A stretch of 42,873 nt of DNA, taken from NCBI GenBank assembly GCA_959020415.1, contig CAUERX010000010.1, positions 1-42,873 on the forward strand, read 5' to 3'. The translations under genes and the position numbers were made by a program. Origin of the DNA: an uncultured bacterium (GTDB lineage Bacteria; Bacillota_I; Bacilli_A; RF39; UBA660). Of the stretch, positions 30,678 through 38,299 are shown piece by piece. The number at the start of each line of letters is the position of its first letter. The first letter of the stretch is position 1. The notes under the pieces were generated by a model. That model had not been told where the DNA came from and ran no database searches. It saw only the letters and a program-made list of their open reading frames with translations.

Positions 30678-30754
<77 letters not shown>

Positions 30755-30763
30755 ATTAATAAT

Positions 30764-30792
30764 ATTATAGCACTTTCCTATATAAAATTTAA
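30764..30792 (-). promoter_or_regulatory. Candidate promoter of tRNA-Pro and def
   Basis: TTAAAT, 17 nt, TATAAT with an extended TGC, on the minus strand, starting transcription a few bases before the tRNA. Confidence 0.5.
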
Positions 30793-30800
30793 TTTAATTA

Positions 30801-30829
30801 TTGAAAAAGAATATAATTTATTATATAAT
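30801..30829 (+). promoter_or_regulatory. Promoter of tRNA-Thr
   Basis: TTGAAA, 17 nt, TATAAT on the plus strand. The start would fall within 1-2 nt of the tRNA 5' end. Confidence 0.6.
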
Positions 30830-30837
30830 TTAGATAT

Positions 30838-30911
30838 GCCGCAATAGTATAAAGGTATTACGAGGCCATGGTAAGGCTTTAATCGGCGTTCGATTCTCCG
30901 TTGCGGCACCA
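30838..30911 (+). tRNA. tRNA-Thr (GGT)
   Basis: A 74-nt cloverleaf with an encoded CCA. The acceptor stem GCCGCAA/TTGCGGC carries the Thr identity pairs G1-C72 and C2-G71. The anticodon stem AGGCC/GGCTT encloses ATGGTAA, giving anticodon GGT. The D stem has only three good pairs (GTA/TAC), and the T stem (CGGCG/CTCCG) has one C-U mismatch, so the tRNA is a little irregular. It has its own promoter and terminator. Confidence 0.88.
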
Positions 30912-31260
30912 GAGGGAAATTAGTTGAATTAATCGACTTTAAATATAATCAGAAGGTTTATTTATGTACACAAGAGAATTAAAGTATATTAATGGGAAGC
31001 TCGAAACTTTGTTTTCGAGCTTTTATATAATGCAACTATATGTTGGTAGAATTTTAATTACTTTTGGTTTAAAACGTATTTTTAGAAAAAAATTTAATGA
31101 AATATATAATATATCTTCAAATATTATTGTAAATGTGATTAAATACTCTTTAAATCATACTTTTATAATAATGATTAAGCACCAATTTTAAAAATATAAT
31201 ATGACAATTTAACTTATATTAATTAAATATATATAATAGTTCCAACGTGAGGTGAAAATA
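30912..31260. other. AT-rich intergenic stretch after tRNA-Thr
   Basis: About 350 nt with no gene I can support. It contains the tRNA-Thr terminator (30997-31025) and, near 31224, a TATAAT with no clear -35, which may be the promoter of the broken gene at 31261. A 75-codon frame here is not credible because it spans the terminator. Confidence 0.6.
30997..31025 (+). terminator. Terminator of tRNA-Thr
   Basis: AAGCTCGAAA pairs with TTTTCGAGCTT across a 5-nt loop and is followed by T4 on the plus strand. It lies ~85 nt after the tRNA. Confidence 0.85.
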
Positions 31261-31797
31261 ATGGAACTAGTTTTATCTAAATCAAAAGTTCAAGAAGAAA
31301 TCTGAAATCTTATTGCTAAAGATGGTCAAGATTACAGGAAAGTTACTGAACCTGTAAAAATTGTAACTTTAACTGAAGAAACAGAAATCCCTGCTTCTTC
31401 TTTAAATCAGTATTATAGTGATGGTACAGCACCTAATAGAATAGTACCCGCAGGAACCATAATGACGTCATCGAATACAGTTATAACGCCGGAGCAATTT
31501 ACTGAAGAATATGAAGAATATCATGATGAAGAAGGAAATTTAGTTCCTGACATGTTTACTCAAGTAATAAGTGTAAGAGCTCTCGCAAATCCTTTTGATG
31601 AACCGATTAAGCGAATTAATGGTAACGGGTTTGTTTTGGAAGAATTTGAAGAAGACTGCTATTTTGTAGAAAGTAATACACCTAATAGAATTGAAATACT
31701 AAGTGGAGATTATTTTAAAAATGAATATTTCTTACAAGCAAATGCCGGTCAAGCAAAGAAAAGTTTTAGCAAAAATGCTAATAATGATATTCATTAA
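31261..31797 (+). pseudogene. Acidic protein gene interrupted by an early in-frame TGA
   Basis: The ATG follows GAGGTGAAAATA, a good site. The frame stays open for 178 codons except for one TGA at codon 15 (31303-31305), where EEI-stop-NLIAKDGQDY would read EEIWNLIAKD with a Trp codon. TGA is a normal stop elsewhere in the window, so this is probably a TGG-to-TGA nonsense change. The protein is acidic and soluble (TPEQFTEEYEEYHDEEGNLV; NGFVLEEFEEDCYFVESNTP), family unknown. Re-initiation at the ATG at 31462, which has AGGAA upstream, could yield 111 aa. Confidence 0.7.
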
Positions 31798-31806
31798 ATT
31801 ATGTAA

Positions 31807-31840
31807 CAAAAAAAGTAGGATGTTTAACATGCTACTTTTA
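31807..31840. terminator. Bidirectional terminator
   Basis: AAAAGTAG and CTACTTTT frame an inner ATGT/ACAT pair, which makes a long stem-loop with A runs on one side and T runs on the other. It lies between the plus-strand gene ending at 31797 and the end of the atp operon at 31848, and can serve both strands. Confidence 0.75.
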
Positions 31841-31847
31841 ATATATC

Positions 31848-32258
31848 TTAATCTCTTATACCTGCAGTTTTAATAGCTGCGGATGCTCTTTCGATTGAAG
31901 CTTTTAATTCGACTTTACGGCCAGCATCTTGAGTTTTACTTTCTAACTCTTCTTCAGCTATTCTCTTCGCTTTAATTACTTCTTCAGTATCAATGTCATC
32001 AGCCCAACCAGCTAAGTCAACGATTGCTGAAACTTTATCTTGTGTAATTTCGATAAATCCTTCGCTAATAAAAGCGAATTTTTTTTCTTTATTTTTATCG
32101 ATTTCTAAAGTACAAGGCTTATTAGCTACTAACATTGGAGCGTGATGAGCCATAACACCCATTTCGCCGTTAATGGCTTCAAAGCTGATGAATTCGACCT
32201 CATCTTTATAGAATATACCAGTTGGAGTAACAACTTCAAATTTAAATGATTTATTCAT
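31848..32258 (-). CDS. atpC: F1 ATP synthase epsilon subunit
   Basis: 136 aa. Subunit epsilon sits in the central stalk and can inhibit ATP hydrolysis through its C-terminal helices. An N-terminal beta sandwich (FKFEVVTPTGIFYKDEVEFI; GEMGVMAHHAPMLV) is followed by a two-helix tail (EEVIKAKRIAEEELES). Two ATGs are adjacent; I take the second because GGTGAG would touch the first. It is the last gene of the atp operon and lies just before the bidirectional terminator. Confidence 0.93.
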   Translation of the reverse strand: MNKSFKFEVVTPTGIFYKDEVEFISFEAINGEMGVMAHHAPMLVANKPCTLEIDKNKEKKFAFISEGFIEITQDKVSAIVDLAGWADDIDTEEVIKAKRIAEEELESKTQDAGRKVELKASIERASAAIKTAGIRD

Positions 32259-32266
32259 CATCTCAC

Positions 32267-33658
32267 CTACTGTTCCATAGTTTTAGCTTTTTCGATAACT
32301 TCGTCAATTGTTCCTACCATGAAGAAAGCGTCTTCTGGGTAGTTATCCATGTTACCAGAGATAATTTCTTTAAAACCTCTGATTGTTTCACTGATTGGAA
32401 CATACTTACCAGGAATACCAGTAAACTGTTCACCAACGAAGAATGGTTGAGATAAGAATTTTTGTGTTTTTCTGGCACGATAAACAATTTTCTTATCTTC
32501 ATCTGATAATTCATCCATACCTAAAATAGCAATGATATCTTGTAATTCTTTATATTTTTGTAAAATTTCTTGAACTTTTCTAGCTGTATTGTAATGTTCT
32601 TCACCTAAAATAACAGGATCCATAATTCTTGAATTTGATTCAAGTGGATCAACTGCAGGGTAAATACCTAATTCTGCAATTGATCTTGAAAGTGCCGTAA
32701 CGGCATCCAAGTGCGCAAAAGTAGTTGCGGGAGCTGGATCGGTATAGTCGTCGGCTGGAACATATACAGCTTGAATTGAAGTGATTGAACCGTTTTTAGT
32801 AGATGTAATACGTTCTTGAAGTGCTCCTACATCGGTTGAAAGTGTTGGTTGATATCCAACGGCTGATGGAATTCTTCCTAATAATGTCGAAACTTCAGAA
32901 CCTGCTTGGATAAATCTGAAGATGTTATCAACAAAGAATAATACATCTTGATGTTTTACATCACGGAAATATTCAGCCATAGTTAGACCTGTTAAAGCAA
33001 CACGCATTCTAGCTCCTGGAGGTTCATTCATTTGACCAAAAACTAAAGCAGTTTTATTGATAACGCCTGATTCAGCCATTTCATTAATTAAGTCATTACC
33101 TTCTCTTGAACGTTCTCCAACTCCGGTAAATACTGAATATCCTCCGTGTTGAGTTGCAATACTACTAATTAATTCTTGGATTAAAACGGTTTTACCAACT
33201 CCGGCACCTCCGAATAATCCAACTTTACCACCTTTAGCATAAGGGGCAAGTAAATCGATAACTTTAATTCCTGTTTCAAACATTTCGGTTACTGGTTTTT
33301 GTTCAACAAATTTTGGAGCTTCACGGTGGATTGGCCATTTATCAGCCGGCTTTATTTCTTCTTTACCATCGATTGCCTCACCTAAAATATTAAATACTCT
33401 TCCTAATACTTCTTCACCAACAGGAGCAGAAATCGGAGCTCCAGTGTCGATAGCTTTCATTCCTCTTTGAAGACCATCAGTTGAAGACATAGCAACACAT
33501 CTTACAGTATCATTACCAAGGTGTTGCATAACTTCAGCGACGATTTTATTATCGTTAAATGGAATATCTATAGCATTATAAAGATTAGGTAATTTATCAC
33601 TATCAAATTTTATATCTAAAACAGCACCTGTTATTTGTGATATTTTTCCTTCATTCAT
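32267..33658 (-). CDS. atpD: F1 ATP synthase beta subunit
   Basis: 463 aa, the catalytic subunit. The Walker A loop GLFGGAGVGKTVLIQEL lies near residue 150, the catalytic region VFTGVGERSREGNDL (with the Glu of the GER motif) near 180, Walker B DVLFFVDNIFRF near 240, and the DELSEED-like loop reads DELSDEDKK near residue 385. Full family length and no unusual change. The ATG follows GGGTGAT. It lies 24 nt after atpG. Confidence 0.98.
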   Translation of the reverse strand: MNEGKISQITGAVLDIKFDSDKLPNLYNAIDIPFNDNKIVAEVMQHLGNDTVRCVAMSSTDGLQRGMKAIDTGAPISAPVGEEVLGRVFNILGEAIDGKEEIKPADKWPIHREAPKFVEQKPVTEMFETGIKVIDLLAPYAKGGKVGLFGGAGVGKTVLIQELISSIATQHGGYSVFTGVGERSREGNDLINEMAESGVINKTALVFGQMNEPPGARMRVALTGLTMAEYFRDVKHQDVLFFVDNIFRFIQAGSEVSTLLGRIPSAVGYQPTLSTDVGALQERITSTKNGSITSIQAVYVPADDYTDPAPATTFAHLDAVTALSRSIAELGIYPAVDPLESNSRIMDPVILGEEHYNTARKVQEILQKYKELQDIIAILGMDELSDEDKKIVYRARKTQKFLSQPFFVGEQFTGIPGKYVPISETIRGFKEIISGNMDNYPEDAFFMVGTIDEVIEKAKTMEQ

Positions 33659-33682
33659 CTATAATCACCCTTTCTTTTTAGT

Positions 33683-34546
33683 TTAGTTGGTGTTCATGGC
33701 ACCACCAATGATTTCAGATATTTCTTGAGTTATGGCTTGTTGTCTAGCTCTATTATAATCAAGATTTAATTTTTTCGATACTTTTTCAGCGTTTGTTGTT
33801 GCACTATCCATAGCATTCATTCTGGCAAAGTGTTCACTAACAAATGATTCTACCATACCACCATAAAGGACACCTTTAACATATTGATTAGTTAAGCGTT
33901 CAAACACTTTTTCCGGTGTTGGTTCAAACTCTAAAACAGATATGGTTTTATCCTCTTTAACTTTAAAGTCCCTAATTTCTAATGGCAAAAGTTTAATTGT
34001 ATGAGGAACTAGGCTCATTACTGATTCCATTTCAGTATAAACTAAAATTAATTCATCAATTTCACCTTTTTTAAATAACTTAACCATATGTTTAGCAATG
34101 TCTGCGGCAGTAATTGTTGTTACACTGTATGAATTTGATCCGTTTTCAATCACAACGTTATAACCGTTTTTAAGCATGTAATTCTTAACTACATTACCAA
34201 TCGGGAAAACAATACTGTTTTCTTTATCGATAATTCTAGTAGCTTCTTTAATGACGTTAGTATTATAACCACCATTAAGTCCACTATCTGAAGAAATAAC
34301 AATATAGGCCTTTTTACGATTTGGTTTATTCTCTCTTTTGTCGAAATAAATTAATTTCATTTCTGGAGTACTTTGCATGATGTCAATCATCGTATCTTGA
34401 ATATGTTTAAAGAATGGTAAAGTTCTTTCGTGCATTTCGCGGGCTTTTTTTAATTTAGAGGCAGCGATTAATTTCATGGCTTTAGTTATTTTTTTAGTGC
34501 CTTCAACACCCCTAATTCGCAGTTTTATTTCTCTTGTATTAGCCAA
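33683..34546 (-). CDS. atpG: F1 ATP synthase gamma subunit
   Basis: 287 aa, the central rotor shaft. Both terminal helices are typical: MANTREIKLRIRGVEGTKKI followed by TKAMKLIAASKL at the N-terminus, and MNAMDSATTNAEKVSKKLNL followed by YNRARQQAITQEISEIIGGA at the C-terminus. The Rossmann-like domain between (YIVISSDSGLNGGYNTNVI) is normal. The start is TTG after GGGTGAGG, a weaker start than in its neighbours. Confidence 0.97.
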   Translation of the reverse strand: MANTREIKLRIRGVEGTKKITKAMKLIAASKLKKAREMHERTLPFFKHIQDTMIDIMQSTPEMKLIYFDKRENKPNRKKAYIVISSDSGLNGGYNTNVIKEATRIIDKENSIVFPIGNVVKNYMLKNGYNVVIENGSNSYSVTTITAADIAKHMVKLFKKGEIDELILVYTEMESVMSLVPHTIKLLPLEIRDFKVKEDKTISVLEFEPTPEKVFERLTNQYVKGVLYGGMVESFVSEHFARMNAMDSATTNAEKVSKKLNLDYNRARQQAITQEISEIIGGAMNTN

Positions 34547-34564
34547 GTTACCTCACCCTCTTTT

Positions 34565-36073
34565 CTATAATTTAAAAATCTTTTTATATTCATTGATGCT
34601 TGCAACAATTTTTTCTTCTAGTTCTTTATTAAGATCTTTTTTTGTTTTAATTTCTTCAAGAATATCTGGATGTTTTTCTAAAACATGTTCAATTAGACCT
34701 TTATTAAATTCTTTAACATCTTTATTTTCAATATCTGCTAAATAACCGTGAACGGCAGCATATAACATAACTACTTGTTTTTCAACAGCTAATGTTTGAT
34801 ATTGAGGTTGTTTTAATAGTTCTAGAATTCTTTCACCTTGGATTAATTTGTTTTGAGTTGCTTTATCAAGTTCTGAACCAAATTGGGCAAATGAAGCAAG
34901 TTCACGATATTGCGCTAAATCGATTCTGATTCTTCCTGATAATTTCTTCATAGCTTTGATTTGCGCTGAACCACCAACACGTGATACTGATAATCCTGGG
35001 TTTACTGCTGGTCTTTGACCTCCGAAGAACAATTCACTTTCTAAGTAAATTTGACCATCGGTAATTGAAATTACATTAGTTGGAACGTATGCAGATACGT
35101 CGCCTGCTAAAGTTTCAATTATAGGTAAAGCAGTTATTGAGCCACCACCATGTTCATCATCTAACTTAGCGGCTCTTTCTAATAATCTTGAGTGTAAGTA
35201 GAATACGTCTCCTGGATATGCTTCACGTCCTGGTGAACGACGTAATAACAATGACATTGCACGATAACTTTGCGCATGTTTTGAAAGGTCATCATAAACA
35301 ATTAATACATCTTTCCCTTTGAACATGAAATATTCAGCAATAGCACATCCGGCATAAGGCGCTAAATACTGAATTGGAGCTGAATCGCTTGCTGTTGATG
35401 AAACAACAATTGTATAATCCATAGCCCCACTTTTCTTTAGCGTATCTACAACCCCTGCTACTGATGAAGACTTTTGACCAACGGCAACATAAATGCAAAT
35501 TACATTTTGCCCTTTTTGGTTAATGATTGTATCAACAGCAATAGCTGTTTTACCTGTTTGTCTATCTCCGATAATTAGTTCTCTTTGTCCTCTTCCGATT
35601 GGAACCATTGAGTCAATGGCTAAAATACCGGTTTGTAATGGGGTATCAACTGATTTTCTAACCATAACACTTGGAGCAAGAAATTCAACATCGCGGTATT
35701 CATCTACTTTATAAGCTTCTTTACCATCGATAACTTCGCCAAGTGGATTAACAACACGGCCAATAATTTCATCACTAACACCAATACTTACTGGTCTACC
35801 AGTTCTTTTGGCAATACTTCCTTCTTTGATGTTTGTTTCGCCACCTAATAATACGCAGCCAACGTTTTCTTCTTCAAGGTTCATTGCCATACCATAAATT
35901 CCATCACCGAAATCGATTAATTCACCAGCCATACAATTTTTAAGACCAAATATCTTAACAATACCGTCTCCTGACTCGATAACATACCCGACTTCATCTA
36001 TTTTCATTTTGGAATCATAGTCGTTAATTTTTTTTCTTATAATATCACTAATTTCTTCTGGTTTAATTAACAC
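34565..36073 (-). CDS. atpA: F1 ATP synthase alpha subunit
   Basis: 502 aa, the non-catalytic nucleotide-binding subunit. It has the P-loop GDRQTGKTAIAVDTIINQ near residue 170, the signature PGREAYPGDVFYLHSRLLER near 345, and the arginine finger region PAVNPGLSVSRVGGSAQIKA near 370. Full length, nothing unusual. The start is GTG, with GGAGGG 5 nt upstream. It lies 13 nt after atpH. Confidence 0.98.
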   Translation of the reverse strand: MLIKPEEISDIIRKKINDYDSKMKIDEVGYVIESGDGIVKIFGLKNCMAGELIDFGDGIYGMAMNLEEENVGCVLLGGETNIKEGSIAKRTGRPVSIGVSDEIIGRVVNPLGEVIDGKEAYKVDEYRDVEFLAPSVMVRKSVDTPLQTGILAIDSMVPIGRGQRELIIGDRQTGKTAIAVDTIINQKGQNVICIYVAVGQKSSSVAGVVDTLKKSGAMDYTIVVSSTASDSAPIQYLAPYAGCAIAEYFMFKGKDVLIVYDDLSKHAQSYRAMSLLLRRSPGREAYPGDVFYLHSRLLERAAKLDDEHGGGSITALPIIETLAGDVSAYVPTNVISITDGQIYLESELFFGGQRPAVNPGLSVSRVGGSAQIKAMKKLSGRIRIDLAQYRELASFAQFGSELDKATQNKLIQGERILELLKQPQYQTLAVEKQVVMLYAAVHGYLADIENKDVKEFNKGLIEHVLEKHPDILEEIKTKKDLNKELEEKIVASINEYKKIFKL

Positions 36074-36086
36074 TTGTTTCCCTCCT

Positions 36087-36602
36087 TTACAGTATTTCGT
36101 TTAATTTTGTTTTAATTGTGTCATCATATATCTTATTATCAGTTTTACATATAACTTTAACGCCACCAATTAAGGTTTCATCTATTTTGATAGTATATTT
36201 GGTTTGGTTTGCGTTATATAATTTTTGATATTTAGAAGTTATTTCTTTAACTTCCTTTTCACTAAGTTCATATGGTGAGATTATTTCTATCTTGATTACT
36301 TTGTTTAATTTATCTATCATTTCACTATATTTGAAAGAAATATCGTTAATTAAATTAATCCTATTTTCTTTTAATAACAGTTCGATAAAATTAATAAAAA
36401 CTTGATTTTGTGGAACTATTTCTTTGATAACACTTAGTTTATCTTCTTTAGATATTCTTGGATTATCAATAGTTTGTTTAAGTTCAGTCTCTATGTATAA
36501 ATTTGACAAATCATTTAAATATTCACCAAATTTTTCTTTATCATTAGGTTGTAAAGCTGAACTTAGAAGAGCTTCAGCATATCTCGTACTTACAACAGCC
36601 AT
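36087..36602 (-). CDS. atpH: F1 ATP synthase delta subunit
   Basis: 171 aa, the peripheral-stalk cap that joins the F1 head to subunit b. An all-helical N-terminal domain (STRYAEALLSSALQPNDKEK; FINFIELLLKENRINLINDI) is followed by the short C-terminal beta part (IKIDETLIGGVKVI) that is usual for OSCP/delta. ATG after GGGTGAG; 14 nt after atpF. Confidence 0.95.
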   Translation of the reverse strand: MAVVSTRYAEALLSSALQPNDKEKFGEYLNDLSNLYIETELKQTIDNPRISKEDKLSVIKEIVPQNQVFINFIELLLKENRINLINDISFKYSEMIDKLNKVIKIEIISPYELSEKEVKEITSKYQKLYNANQTKYTIKIDETLIGGVKVICKTDNKIYDDTIKTKLNEIL

Positions 36603-36616
36603 ATTCTCACCCTCTT

Positions 36617-37102
36617 CTATTTTTCCTCTTTAATAAATTTTTCAACTAGTTCCCTGTTAGCTTTGCTATCTAAGTTTTTATTTAAGATTTTCTCACTAGC
36701 TTCTAATACGAGATCAGAAATTTCAGTTTTAAGACTAGAAACTAATTGGTCTTTTTCGACAGCAAGTTCGTTTCTGGTGTTTTCAATTAACATTTCAGAA
36801 TCTTTCTTAGCGTTAGCAATTATATTATCGTATTCGTTCTTAGCTTTTTGCTCATAACTATTTATAAGGGCGATACCCTCTTCTTTAGCCTCTTTAAGTC
36901 TTGCTTGGTGTTCTTCTTCCATTGCTTCAACTTTAGCTTTAGCTTCTTCGGCCATATCTAAGGCCTCTTTTATTTTATTTGAACGAGTTTCCATATACTT
37001 TGTGACAGGTTTAAACAATATCTTTTTTAAGATGAAATATAAAATTAAGATGTTTAATACAGTAAAAAATAGTGTTGTCCAAAATTCCTTATCTATTTCC
37101 AT
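36617..37102 (-). CDS. atpF: Fo ATP synthase b subunit
   Basis: 161 aa, the peripheral-stalk dimer. One N-terminal membrane segment (about residues 9-30, TTLFFTVLNILILYFILKKI) leads into a long charged coiled coil (AEEAKAKVEAMEEEHQARLK and beyond). A single atpF is present, with no b' gene. The ATG follows GGAGTTAA. A 79-nt gap with a strong hairpin separates it from atpE. Confidence 0.95.
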   Translation of the reverse strand: MEIDKEFWTTLFFTVLNILILYFILKKILFKPVTKYMETRSNKIKEALDMAEEAKAKVEAMEEEHQARLKEAKEEGIALINSYEQKAKNEYDNIIANAKKDSEMLIENTRNELAVEKDQLVSSLKTEISDLVLEASEKILNKNLDSKANRELVEKFIKEEK

Positions 37103-37136
37103 ATTTTAACTCCATTTCTATTTGTGATAACTAGTA

Positions 37137-37167
37137 AAACTTCAAGTTATAAAGCAACTTGAAGTTT
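37137..37167 (-). promoter_or_regulatory. Intercistronic hairpin between atpE and atpF
   Basis: AAACTTCAAGTT and AACTTGAAGTTT make a perfect 12-bp stem with a 7-nt loop and no U-run. It lies right after the atpE stop. It could act as a 3' stabiliser or a partial stop that raises atpE mRNA over the downstream genes, since the c subunit is needed in about ten copies. Confidence 0.75.
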
Positions 37168-37181
37168 CATCGTTAAACGTC

Positions 37182-37403
37182 TTACATTTTACCCATAATC
37201 ATTATTGCAATGACTAAACCATAGATAGCTGTTGCCTCAGCAAGAGCAGCCCCTAATAATAAGATAGTTTGAATCTTTCCTGATGCTTCAGGCTGTCTTG
37301 AAACGGCTTCAGCTGCTTTACCAGTTGCGATACCAATACCAATTCCGGCCCCTAAACCTGTGAATACAGCGATACCAGCACCTATTAAACCTAACATTTC
37401 CAT
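37182..37403 (-). CDS. atpE: Fo ATP synthase c subunit
   Basis: 73 aa, two membrane helices joined by the RQPEA polar loop (residues 36-40). The ion-binding carboxylate is E56 in GAALAEATAIYG. Two residues that support sodium binding in sodium-type c subunits are missing: the first-helix Gln is I23 and the Ser or Thr after the Glu is A57. The ring is therefore probably proton-coupled, which is inference from known structures. The ATG at 37403 follows GGTGGTGAA; an out-of-frame ATG lies 4 nt upstream. The gene is followed by a strong hairpin. Confidence 0.96.
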   Translation of the reverse strand: MEMLGLIGAGIAVFTGLGAGIGIGIATGKAAEAVSRQPEASGKIQTILLLGAALAEATAIYGLVIAIMIMGKM

Positions 37404-37422
37404 TCATTTCACCACCAATCAA

Positions 37423-38109
37423 TTATTCTTCTTCTCTGACTTCTTCTGATATGTATAGTACTGTTAGAAGTACAAAGACAAATGCTTGCAATCCTCCATC
37501 AAATAAGTCGAAGTACATACAAGCAATGCTTGGAATACCCCATGGAAGACTTACGAATAGTAGCTCCATCAAAATGTAAGCTCCTAATATGTTACCAAAT
37601 AGTCGCATGCTTAGCGATAATGGTTTTGTGATAAACTCTAATAAATTAAATGGCAATAAGAAAGGTAGCGGATGGAATAATCGTTTGATGAAACCTTTAA
37701 TTCCTTTTTTATAAATGCCAGCGCCAATAGCGACAATAACTGTCATTAATGCTAAAGCTACAGGAATGGCTAACGATCTAGTTGGCGGAGCCACAAGACC
37801 GTGTGTAAGTTCGCCCATAAACAAAGCACCTAAAGTATTAGAAATAGCTAGGAATAAACCAACTGTTCCGACATATGGAGCATAAGTCTTGCCTATTTTG
37901 CCCATAAAGCTTTCAGTAAAGTTAGTTACTGATTCAACTACTATTTCAGCAGTGTTTTGTAACCCACTTGGAATCTCTTTCATTTTTCTTGTTGCTAAAA
38001 AAGCCCAAAGAATTATAACAGCCATGGCTATCCATGACATTATAACTACATTGGTTATTGGAAGATCCAAATAAGGTATTTCCCATACTACATTTACGCT
38101 GTCATTCAT
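37423..38109 (-). CDS. atpB: Fo ATP synthase a subunit
   Basis: 228 aa with about five to six membrane helices. It forms the ion half-channels next to the c ring. The essential Arg lies in LSLSMRLFGNILGAYILMEL near residue 170, and the end of the last helix (FVFVLLTVLYISEEV) is typical. It is the first gene of the operon; I see no atpI before it. The ATG follows GGTGATAAT. Confidence 0.96.
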   Translation of the reverse strand: MNDSVNVVWEIPYLDLPITNVVIMSWIAMAVIILWAFLATRKMKEIPSGLQNTAEIVVESVTNFTESFMGKIGKTYAPYVGTVGLFLAISNTLGALFMGELTHGLVAPPTRSLAIPVALALMTVIVAIGAGIYKKGIKGFIKRLFHPLPFLLPFNLLEFITKPLSLSMRLFGNILGAYILMELLFVSLPWGIPSIACMYFDLFDGGLQAFVFVLLTVLYISEEVREEE

Positions 38110-38157
38110 ATTATCACCTATCTAATAATTTGATGAGATTATCACACACACTATTAG

Positions 38158-38186
38158 ATTATATAGTAAAATATTAAAAAAATCAA
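38158..38186 (-). promoter_or_regulatory. Promoter of the atp operon
   Basis: TTGATT, 17 nt, TATAAT on the minus strand, about 48 nt before the atpB ATG. Confidence 0.6.
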
Positions 38187-38265
38187 TACATTTTTTACTT
38201 TATTTCACATTAATTTTAAATTGTAATTATTAATAATTTGTTTTTGTTTGATTTTCATATTTTAA

Positions 38266-38299
38266 TTATTAAAAAAGTATTCTTTTTATGAATACTTTT
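38266..38299 (-). terminator. Terminator of the phosphohexomutase gene
   Basis: AAAAGTATTC and GAATACTTTT form a perfect 10-bp stem with a 7-nt loop, followed on the minus strand by a T run. It overlaps the end of the coding region at 38286. Confidence 0.85.

Noticed and set aside
30964..31191. 75-codon plus-strand frame after tRNA-Thr
   Set aside because: No fitting ribosome site, and the frame runs through the strong tRNA-Thr terminator.
31303..31305. TGA read as Trp or selenocysteine
   Set aside because: Other genes in the window end at TGA and use TGG for Trp; no selenocysteine element is seen after it.
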